Shown here: in pieces, positions 1 to 5,278 of the stretch | How the letters are laid out: each line of letters opens with the position of its first letter | Numbering within the stretch: the stretch's first letter is position 1 | Notes under the pieces: model-generated | The model's database searches: none | What the model saw: the letters and a program-made list of their open reading frames with translations, nothing else | What the model was told of the DNA's origin: nothing | Program-made: the position numbers and the translations under genes | Assembly: GCA_013152695.1 (NCBI GenBank) | Contig: JAADFV010000154.1 | Span: 1 to 6,028 of the forward strand | Length of the DNA: 6,028 bases | Direction: 5' to 3' | From: Chloroflexota bacterium | GTDB taxonomy: Bacteria; Chloroflexota; Anaerolineae; J102

Positions 1-885
1 ACCGATCAATTGCGCCGGCGAGAGGGAAAAACCTACACTTTGCACATACTGCCAGGCACTTCGCTCGCTCAGTCGGGCCAACTCCAGGCCTGGTAAGAGC
101 AGGGGCATGATCAGGCCCAGTGTTACCGCCGTTGGCACCAGGACACTCTGGAGGGCTCGGGGCCACAAGGTTCGCCAGCGTTTACGTTCCAGCAACAACC
201 ACATTCCCACCCACAATCCTACTGCCATTAAGCCAAAAAGCGTCATCTGAATGTGCCCCGCCAGCGAGCCTATCCCCAAGGCCAGGCCTGCGGCCAGGGC
301 CGCTCGTAGCGAGTTATTTTCCAAGCTGCGGTGGATGCCCAGCAAAGCCAGCGGTATCCAGCTGGCCACGGCAATCAAGTTGAGGTTGCCAAAATGCACC
401 AAAAAGAGGTCGCTGAACATGAAAGCCACGGCGGCGAGCAAGGCCGGCAGTCTGTACAGGCGTAGACCTCGTGCCAACAGATATGTCGTCGTTCCTGCCC
501 ACCAGATATGCAGCATGGAAAGAGCCTGCATGTCCTGGTAGCGCAAGGTTGTTCCTACGAGAAATCGTAGCAGGTGGGGCGGATAGAGAATGCCAGATTG
601 TATCTCGGCCGTGAAGGGCGTACCGCTGTAAATGTGCGGATTCCACAGGGGCCACACGCCCATCTGCAAGCTGCGCTGGATAAAACGATAGGTGGGATAG
701 AGAAAACTGCCGAGATCACCCCCATCTGCCGGTGAAAAGGCATCGCCGCTGACGAGACGCCAGAAAAACGCCAGGGTAAAGACTGCCAAGGCGCCTATAG
801 CCAGGATGTCTGGCAGGTACGAACGGCGCCGCCAGAAGCTCCAGGCTAGAACAACAAGGTAGAGTAAAATTAGGATGAACAGCAT
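1..885 (-). CDS. YfhO-family multi-spanning membrane protein (partial, C-terminus off the left edge)
   Basis: The minus strand is open from an ATG at 885 to the window edge (295 codons, no stop), so this is the N-terminal part of a larger protein. Hydrophobic segments lie near residues 1-17, 27-45, 121-139, 147-164, 170-184, 194-210, 214-232 and 247-264. Family-like motifs are GDL (56-58), WPLWNPHIYSGTPF (78-91), a Gln at 96 followed by YPP (101-103), GHIQ (210-213) and PGLELARLSERS (265-276). This pattern fits YfhO-type proteins, which resemble GT-C glycosyltransferases; Bacillus subtilis YfhO is linked to glycosylation of cell-surface polymers. The substrate here cannot be inferred. No clear Shine-Dalgarno precedes 885, but it is the only ATG, GTG or TTG in frame between the stop at 967-969 and the motifs. 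The gene lies 94 bp after the AlkZ-related gene on the same strand. The YfhO assignment is fairly firm; the exact start is less so. Confidence 0.5.
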   Translation of the reverse strand, partial: MLFILILLYLVVLAWSFWRRRSYLPDILAIGALAVFTLAFFWRLVSGDAFSPADGGDLGSFLYPTYRFIQRSLQMGVWPLWNPHIYSGTPFTAEIQSGILYPPHLLRFLVGTTLRYQDMQALSMLHIWWAGTTTYLLARGLRLYRLPALLAAVAFMFSDLFLVHFGNLNLIAVASWIPLALLGIHRSLENNSLRAALAAGLALGIGSLAGHIQMTLFGLMAVGLWVGMWLLLERKRWRTLWPRALQSVLVPTAVTLGLIMPLLLPGLELARLSERSAWQYVQSVGFSLSPAQLIG

Positions 886-931
886 TGAATCATGATAACG
901 CAGGCTGAAATGGAGAAAAAATTCAGGGATG

Positions 932-971
932 GGTAAACAGGCCGGGGCGATATCGCCTGCAGTGGCTTACC
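932..971 (-). other. Imperfect hairpin between the AlkZ-related and YfhO-like genes
   Basis: Two nested pairs of arms can be read: GGTAA (932-936) with TTACC (967-971), and CAGGC (938-942) with GCCTG (955-959). The apical part contains the perfect 12-bp palindrome GGCGATATCGCC (946-957), which can pair as an alternative. On the minus strand the structure is followed, about ten bases on, by six Ts (921-916). The gap between stem and T-run and the interrupted stem make this a poor intrinsic terminator. It could be a weak terminator, a processing site or chance. Confidence 0.5.
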
Positions 972-979
972 ACAGCTCC

Positions 980-1846
980 TCACTGCTTCTGTGCACATAA
1001 CGCCGGCAGGGCATAGAAGTCACCGCTTTGACCGCTAACTTTTGTCTCGCAGCAATCGCCTTGTGCTAGCAAGTCTTGCATGGCCTGCTGCAGGTCGGGC
1101 CGGGGCCACTGGAAGATCTTGCGCATATCCGCTTCGGTGGCTGCACCCATGCTCTGCAAGTACCGAAGGAGCAGGTGGGCGCGGGCCTTACGGCGAGGAA
1201 TGGGCCGTGCTGTCTCTGCCAGCTCGGGAAACCAGCGGTGTGTGCATTCATAGATAAAGCTGTAGCGCCAGGCGCCGGTTTGGGCCACACCAACCGGTAG
1301 GATTTTGAAATCACGTTGGAGATAGGTGAGAGCACGGTCGAAGGGGCTATTGCTGGCCTTGCCGGTCATGTGCAATTTACGGCGCATCGTCACCGTGTCG
1401 AGCGGGCCTTCGTTGAGCAAAATCTCATAGATGAGCCGGGCCTCGCGGGAGAGCACACCATCCTGATATTGCAGAAGATAGTCACTTTCAGGCTCGCCGA
1501 AATTGTCGCTGAGTGCGTAAAAATAAGGCAAATCTTTCAAGGAGATCAGGGTGGCGCGGCCGCGTAGGATTTTGGCATAATACCACCACCGCTTGTCTAA
1601 CGCCTGGTCTTTCCAGCCCCAGGTGACATGACCGGGATCATTGTGGGCACTGGCCACGGGCCGATCCCCCGCTACCGCCGTCCACAAGCTGGGAAAAGTC
1701 ACGCCTTTGATGGGCCAGAAGAAAATAAAGCCCCGTTCCTCGACAAAAGTGCGGGCATCTTCAACCTTGTGTAGGCGTAGATGGGGATGAAGACGAAAGG
1801 TCTGGGCGCGATGTGCTAGCAGGGTTTCGGATGCGAGTGGGGTCAT
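980..1846 (-). CDS. AlkZ-related winged-helix DNA-binding protein
   Basis: This 288-aa protein resembles those annotated as AlkZ-related (YcaQ/HTH_42-like), a relative of bacterial interstrand-crosslink DNA glycosylases. I recognise the N-terminal block FFWPIKG (42-48) with PSLW (52-55), then GHVTWGWKD (72-80) and RWWYYAKILRG (86-96). Two winged-helix-like regions follow, near residues 133-182 (with GPLDTVTMRRKL) and 219-265. I do not see the QxQ/QxD catalytic motif of true AlkZ/YcaQ glycosylases, so glycosylase activity should not be assumed; a DNA-binding or repair-associated role is inference. The start at 1846 is chosen because it gives MTPLASE and an ATGA overlap with the stop of the upstream membrane-protein gene (1843-1845), suggesting translational coupling. 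An in-frame start at 1924 would add 26 residues lying wholly inside that gene and is unlikely. The protein is Trp- and Arg-rich, with no signal peptide, and is presumably cytoplasmic. Confidence 0.5.
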   Translation of the reverse strand: MTPLASETLLAHRAQTFRLHPHLRLHKVEDARTFVEERGFIFFWPIKGVTFPSLWTAVAGDRPVASAHNDPGHVTWGWKDQALDKRWWYYAKILRGRATLISLKDLPYFYALSDNFGEPESDYLLQYQDGVLSREARLIYEILLNEGPLDTVTMRRKLHMTGKASNSPFDRALTYLQRDFKILPVGVAQTGAWRYSFIYECTHRWFPELAETARPIPRRKARAHLLLRYLQSMGAATEADMRKIFQWPRPDLQQAMQDLLAQGDCCETKVSGQSGDFYALPALCAQKQ

Positions 1847-2595
1847 GGGGATATCTGGAGAAAGCGCAGGGCACTGCCGACAGCGTACACAATCAGCATT
1901 TGGCCGGGACCATAGGTCAACCACACCACATCATCGAGCAAAGGAAACCTGAGGCCGCTGAAGAGGCTGCCAGCGAGGATGAGATCGCTGATCAGAAACA
2001 AGGCTGCTCCTACGGCCATGGGCGTGAACAGTGGCGCTTGCAGAGCCAATCCCGTGGCAAAACCGGCGGTGCTGGCCAGTAAGAGGGCGTAAGGTAGGGC
2101 AGCCCAATGTAAAACTGTGGGATTTTGGCCGCGGAATACCATTAAATACCAGCCCAGAAAGCCGATCAGAAGCCATACCAGCCATGCCCCCCAACGCGCC
2201 CCCGCCTGATTCAGTCCCTGACTGTTGCCGAATCCGACCAGGGCGGTGATGTAAAACAGGTGTCCTAGCCCGAACATGGCAATGCCTCCCAGCACCCGTT
2301 GCCCCCAGGGGATGAGACCGGCCATCGATAAATCACCGAGCAAGCCGAAGGTCATGCCCAGCGCCAACCATTGCGCAAAAGTCTGGGCGGCGGTGCCGCG
2401 CGCCAACACGGCCCAGGTCCAGGCGGCTATCACCAGTAGCAACGACGAAGTCATACGCGTCCATAAAGGCATGCGTCGCAAAGGCTCACCCGTGGGCTTG
2501 CCCAGCAAAAAACCCCCGAATAACAACAGCGCCCACAATATCAACAAACCCCATAACAAAACTCGACCAGGAGGAGAAAGAGTGGACGGGATCAT
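1843..2595 (-). CDS. YhhN/TMEM86-family membrane protein (putative lysoplasmalogenase-like)
   Basis: The 250-aa product is almost entirely hydrophobic, with about eight predicted helices near residues 12-32, 50-66, 76-93, 100-121, 135-153, 163-185, 190-212 and 222-246. The family pattern is visible as polar residues inside helices: GLLGDLSM (84-91), GLGHLFYI (109-116), FLISDLILA (200-208) and a late YGPGQ (228-232). Mammalian TMEM86A/B are lysoplasmalogenases that cleave the vinyl-ether bond of lysoplasmalogens, and bacterial YhhN proteins share the fold; activity here is inferred only. The length is slightly above the usual 200-230 aa of bacterial YhhN. The ATG at 2595 has a good GAGGT Shine-Dalgarno. 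The gene begins 28 bp after the DUF166 stop, and its TGA overlaps the next start by four bases, so it is the middle gene of a likely three-gene operon. Confidence 0.5.
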   Translation of the reverse strand: MIPSTLSPPGRVLLWGLLILWALLLFGGFLLGKPTGEPLRRMPLWTRMTSSLLLVIAAWTWAVLARGTAAQTFAQWLALGMTFGLLGDLSMAGLIPWGQRVLGGIAMFGLGHLFYITALVGFGNSQGLNQAGARWGAWLVWLLIGFLGWYLMVFRGQNPTVLHWAALPYALLLASTAGFATGLALQAPLFTPMAVGAALFLISDLILAGSLFSGLRFPLLDDVVWLTYGPGQMLIVYAVGSALRFLQISP

Positions 2596-2599
2596 GCGT

Positions 2600-2604
2600 A
2601 CCTC
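2600..2604 (-). promoter_or_regulatory. Ribosome binding site of the YhhN-family gene
   Basis: The minus strand reads GAGGT, then ACGC, then ATG. The spacing is short but acceptable and supports the start at 2595. Confidence 0.5.
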
Positions 2605-2623
2605 AGCTTGAGTGTGGACTTGA

Positions 2624-3388
2624 TTACGTGTCTGCTCGCTTACCCGGCGTAATGCTACGGATTTGCTTGAACGGTTTGACCTCTTCGCCTACGGCATCTT
2701 TGAGCAAATTGCCGGAAACGTGCATGAGAGTATCACTAAAATCAATGTCGATGCCCATGCTGGCCAGGCAGGGATAGTGATGATGGAGCAGCCCTGCTTG
2801 CACCTCCGCTTCATCTGCAGAGGCATCCACCAGCTTTTGGGCGACAAAACGAGCACAGCCGCACACGGCATCCCGTTCCACCTCTACCTCTGTGATCTTT
2901 CGTGTCTTGGTATCGACCGTGATTTTGAAAGCAGGTTGGCCCCAATGCCGGGCAAATTCGGCGATCAAGGGATGGGCGTAAGGCACTCGCCGGCGACGTG
3001 CCAGGAGATAATCTTTTTCGGTGAGGGAACACAGGGGTTTGGGGGTGACGCACTCTATCCCCATCTCTTCGAGCCAGCCCCGTAGCTGTCGCGCCAACCC
3101 TCGCGGCAACCAGGCCTCGTTGTCGACGGCAGCAATGACGGCCTGTGCCCCACACATGGCCGCGACCTCAGGGATCAGTTCGGCCACACCTCTGTGCTCA
3201 GCAACGGCAAGGATGAGGTCGGCAGGGGGCAAGGAGGCGGGTAGATAATCTTCGGGATAATCGATAACGGGAGGGAGGATGCGAGGTGGTCGCCATTCGT
3301 GCAATGACCAGTCTGCCGGCATGGTACGACGAATATTTTCGACATGGCGATCGCCATAGTCCCCGTGAGTAATAGCTAAAATACGCAA
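2624..3388 (-). CDS. DUF166-family protein, TTG start
   Basis: This 254-aa soluble protein matches my recollection of the DUF166 family, found in methanogenic archaea and Chloroflexota and without a settled function; some archaeal members carry a thymidylate-synthase label that I would not transfer. The N-terminus MRILAITHGDYGDR (1-14) looks like a Rossmann-type strand and Gly loop. Other conserved-looking features are ADLILAVAEHRGV (56-68), VTPKPLCSL (114-122), RDAVCGCARFVAQKL (172-186) and LHHHYPCLASM (201-211). Cysteines lie at 79, 113, 120, 176, 178 and 207 next to His 202-204, which could bind a metal or Fe-S cluster (inference). The start is TTG: no in-frame ATG or GTG exists back to the stop at 3464-3466, and the next internal Met (residue 23) would remove the conserved N-terminus. 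A weak GGATGG (3393-3398) sits four bases upstream. It is the first gene of the leftward cluster and diverges from gltX. Confidence 0.5.
   Translation of the reverse strand: MRILAITHGDYGDRHVENIRRTMPADWSLHEWRPPRILPPVIDYPEDYLPASLPPADLILAVAEHRGVAELIPEVAAMCGAQAVIAAVDNEAWLPRGLARQLRGWLEEMGIECVTPKPLCSLTEKDYLLARRRRVPYAHPLIAEFARHWGQPAFKITVDTKTRKITEVEVERDAVCGCARFVAQKLVDASADEAEVQAGLLHHHYPCLASMGIDIDFSDTLMHVSGNLLKDAVGEEVKPFKQIRSITPGKRADT
3344..3357. repeat. 14-bp perfect palindrome ATGGCGATCGCCAT within the start of the DUF166 gene
   Basis: The palindrome begins about 30 bp inside the coding region and encodes the conserved Tyr-Gly-Asp-Arg-His stretch (residues 11-15). It contains GCGATCGC. Coding constraint may explain it; its position near the start leaves an operator role possible but unsupported. 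Confidence 0.5.
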
Positions 3389-3410
3389 GATACCATCCGT
3401 GTAAATTCGG

Positions 3411-3581
3411 CCTTTCCAAATGGGAAGAAAGTCTTGGCAAGCGGGTGAAGAACCCAGACAAAATCACACCTGAGGCAAGGTTGTTTTCCGGTGCTCGCTC
3501 TATCAGCCACGTTAGCACCTCAATGGGAAGTTCCTCATCCCTCAGGACAAGCCAACTTTACGGGTGTCACATTTGGAATGG
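3411..3581. repeat. Possible MITE-like or dispersed noncoding repeat bounded by imperfect inverted repeats
   Basis: Bases 3411-3425 and the complement of 3581-3567 match at 13 of 15 positions, with a perfect core TTCCAAATG (3414-3422) facing CATTTGGAA (3570-3578). The enclosed 171 bp lacks a transposase but on the minus strand shows protein-like open stretches in two different frames, both stopped before a plausible gene could form. Similar flanks TGTAAATT (3400-3407) and TGTAATT (3586-3592) are only loosely duplicate-like. A rough estimate is that such an inverted pair arises by chance in a few percent of regions this size, so this is a candidate only. Confidence 0.5.
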
Positions 3582-3621
3582 CTGGTGTAATTGGGTGGGG
3601 GTTGATAAGAATATTGGGCCC

Positions 3622-3633
3622 TAGTGTACACTA
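3622..3633. promoter_or_regulatory. Perfect 12-bp palindrome TAGTGTACACTA upstream of gltX (candidate operator)
   Basis: The palindrome is exact and ends four bases before the candidate -35 box of gltX. That position suits an activator or repressor site. The cognate regulator is unknown and no second copy was noticed in the window. Confidence 0.5.
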
Positions 3634-3637
3634 AAAC

Positions 3638-3666
3638 TTGCCAGTCGCGCCAAGTGCCTGTAACAT
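3638..3666 (+). promoter_or_regulatory. gltX: Candidate sigma-70-type promoter of gltX
   Basis: TTGCCA (3638-3643) matches the -35 consensus at five of six positions. TAACAT (3661-3666) matches the -10 consensus at four of six, with exactly 17 bp between. Transcription would begin near 3673 and give a leader of about 40 nt. Confidence 0.5.
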
Positions 3667-3701
3667 GGAACGTAACTCATTACTCTTTATTTTTATCAAA
3701 A

Positions 3702-3706
3702 AAGGA
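3702..3706 (+). promoter_or_regulatory. gltX: Ribosome binding site of gltX
   Basis: AAGGA lies seven bases before the ATG at 3714. It decides in favour of this start over an upstream in-frame GTG at 3624, which sits inside the palindrome and would add 30 residues unlike any GluRS N-terminus. Confidence 0.5.
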
Positions 3707-3713
3707 TGCCCAC

Positions 3714-5219
3714 ATGACCTTATCTCCTGCTCGGGTGCGTTTTGCTCCGAGTCCTACCGGCTATTTCCACATCGGCGGTGCCCGCACGGCCCTCTTCAAC
3801 TGGTTATATGCGCGACACACTGGCGGACAGTTTATTCTTCGCATCGAAGACACTGATCGTGCCCGTTTTCATCCCGATGCTTTGCAGGACCACCTCGATG
3901 GGCTGCGCTGGCTGGGACTTGACTGGGATGAGGGCCCGGAGGTGGGGGGGGAGTACGGCCCTTATTTCCAATCCGAGCGGCTGGAAATCTACCAAAAGTG
4001 GGCCGATTGGCTGGTGGAGCAAGGCAAGGCTTATCGTTGTTATTGCACCTCAGCAGAGTTACAGGAAATGCGGGAACGGCAACGTGCTCAGAAGGAGAAA
4101 ATCGGTTACGATCGACGTTGTCGCTGGCTCACACCCGAAGAACGTGCCGCTCGCGAAGCAGAAGGGCGTTCCTGGGTCGTGCGCCTGGCTGTGCCTTTAG
4201 AAGGTGAAGTCACCTTCAATGATGCCATTCGGGGTGATATCACCTATGCCAATGCCGAATTACAGGATGCGGTCTTGCTCAAAAGTGATGGCTGGCCCAC
4301 TTACCATTTGGCCAATGTCATCGATGACCATCTCATGAAGATCAGCCACATTATGCGCGGAGATGAGTGGATTGCCTCAGTACCGCTGCACTGGCACCTG
4401 TATCAGGCCTTTGCCTGGGAACCACCGGTATGGGCACATCTACCCGTCATCCTCAATCCCTCGGGTAAAGGCAAAGTGAGCAAACGCGCCATCCAGACCC
4501 CAAGCGGTGCTACAATCCCCGTTTTCGTTCATGATTACCGCAAAATGGGCTATCTTGCCGAGGCAGTGGTCAATTTCTTGACCGGAATCGGTTGGTCGTT
4601 GGACGGTGAAACCGAGATTTATGATCGAGAAACCGCCATCGCTGCTTTTGATATTCGTAACATCCAAGCCTCGCCGGCTGCATTTCCGGCGGAAAAGCTG
4701 GAATGGATGAATGGCATGTACATCCGTCAACTCAGTGTCGAGGCCCTACATGAAGCTCTTGTACCCTTTCTCAGCGACAGTCTGGGCATTCCCGAAGATG
4801 CCATCCGTGCCGATACCCGCCTGCGATTGCTCATCCCTGCCATCCAGGAGCGATTGAAAACTCTGCGTGATGCCGCCCCTCTTATCGACTTTCTCTGGGC
4901 TGAGGAGATTCCGATCGAATCGCCTGCAGCTTTGATTCCCCGCAAAACCACACCGGCGCAAGTACAGCAGAGCCTGGAAAAGACCATTACTTACCTGGAA
5001 CGAATCGATGTTTGGGATGAAGCACATATCGAGGAGGCTTTACGGGCACTGGTTGAAGAATTGGGTATGAAAGCCGGCCAGGTGTTCAGCCCGATTCGTG
5101 TGGCTGTTACCGGTAAAAAAGTGGCGCCACCTCTCTTCGCTACCCTCGCCGCCGTCGGCAAAGAGACGGTCTTGGCACGACTGCGCAAGGCGCTCAATCT
5201 CCTGGCAAGCGCCGGATAA
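3714..5219 (+). CDS. gltX: Glutamyl-tRNA synthetase (class I, GltX)
   Basis: The 501-aa cytoplasmic enzyme charges tRNA with glutamate using ATP; length is normal for bacterial GluRS. The catalytic Rossmann domain opens with RFAPSPTGYFHIGGART (9-25), containing the HIGH-type motif HIGG at 19-22. IEDTDRAR (44-51), YHLANVIDDHLM (197-208) and MRGDEWI (214-220) follow. The KMSKR-type loop is KVSKR (254-258), followed by an insertion-like stretch QTPSGATIPVF (261-271) before GYLAEAVVNFL. The C-terminal half is the helical anticodon-binding domain, ending in the typical GQVFSPIRVAVTGKK (455-469). The zinc-site region has C109, C111 and C136, but where Escherichia coli has CRH this protein has CRW (136-138). 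Whether it is discriminating or also charges tRNA-Gln cannot be read here. The gene has its own likely promoter and may read through into the lipoprotein gene 59 bp downstream. Confidence 0.5.
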   Translation: MTLSPARVRFAPSPTGYFHIGGARTALFNWLYARHTGGQFILRIEDTDRARFHPDALQDHLDGLRWLGLDWDEGPEVGGEYGPYFQSERLEIYQKWADWLVEQGKAYRCYCTSAELQEMRERQRAQKEKIGYDRRCRWLTPEERAAREAEGRSWVVRLAVPLEGEVTFNDAIRGDITYANAELQDAVLLKSDGWPTYHLANVIDDHLMKISHIMRGDEWIASVPLHWHLYQAFAWEPPVWAHLPVILNPSGKGKVSKRAIQTPSGATIPVFVHDYRKMGYLAEAVVNFLTGIGWSLDGETEIYDRETAIAAFDIRNIQASPAAFPAEKLEWMNGMYIRQLSVEALHEALVPFLSDSLGIPEDAIRADTRLRLLIPAIQERLKTLRDAAPLIDFLWAEEIPIESPAALIPRKTTPAQVQQSLEKTITYLERIDVWDEAHIEEALRALVEELGMKAGQVFSPIRVAVTGKKVAPPLFATLAAVGKETVLARLRKALNLLASAG

Positions 5220-5267
5220 CGACACCACCCTTATTTCCTGTCTTTTTCTCCTGTCTCCCGTCTTTTC

Positions 5268-5272
5268 GAGGT
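5268..5272 (+). promoter_or_regulatory. Ribosome binding site of the lipoprotein gene
   Basis: GAGGT lies six bases before the ATG at 5279. The rest of the 59-bp gap after gltX is pyrimidine-rich with short CCTGTCT-like repeats (5238-5264) and shows no hairpin, so read-through from gltX is plausible. Confidence 0.5.
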
Positions 5273-5278
5273 CAAATC

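Larger units (their letters stand above)
3389..3713. other. Divergent intergenic region between the DUF166 and gltX genes
   Basis: This 325-bp stretch holds no gene I can defend. The left half (about 3411-3581) is a possible small repeat unit. The right half holds the 12-bp palindrome, a promoter candidate and the Shine-Dalgarno of gltX. I could not find a convincing promoter for the leftward operon; it may lie inside the repeat-like segment. No tRNA-like, T-box-like or obvious riboswitch fold is apparent. Confidence 0.5.

Noticed and set aside
251..541. Plus-strand open frame of 96 codons
   Set aside because: It lies antisense to the YfhO-like gene and has no recognisable features.
314..743. 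Two other minus-strand open frames in this interval
   Set aside because: They are out-of-frame shadows of the YfhO-like reading frame, which is open throughout and carries family motifs.
891..893. ATG at 893 as start of the YfhO-like gene
   Set aside because: This frame hits a stop at 870-872 after seven codons.
1847..1924. Longer N-terminus of the AlkZ-related protein (start at 1924)
   Set aside because: The extra 26 residues lie wholly inside the YhhN-family gene and look unlike the family; the ATGA overlap at 1843-1846 is a far better start.
3198..3557. Minus-strand open frame with a protein-like beginning (residues resembling EELPIEVLTWLIE)
   Set aside because: It soon runs as a shadow of the DUF166 gene and has no convincing start or Shine-Dalgarno. 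It is kept only as evidence for a repeat or remnant.
3583..3591. Extended -10-like sequence TGGTGTAAT
   Set aside because: It lacks a -35 box at the right distance, and the TTGCCA/TAACAT pair downstream is better placed. It may still be a secondary promoter.
3624..3713. GTG start of gltX at 3624
   Set aside because: It falls in the palindrome upstream of the promoter candidate, and the 30 added residues match nothing in GluRS; ATG 3714 has a good Shine-Dalgarno.
5220..5278. Terminator between gltX and the lipoprotein gene
   Set aside because: The gap is pyrimidine-rich with T-runs but has no GC-rich inverted repeat before them.
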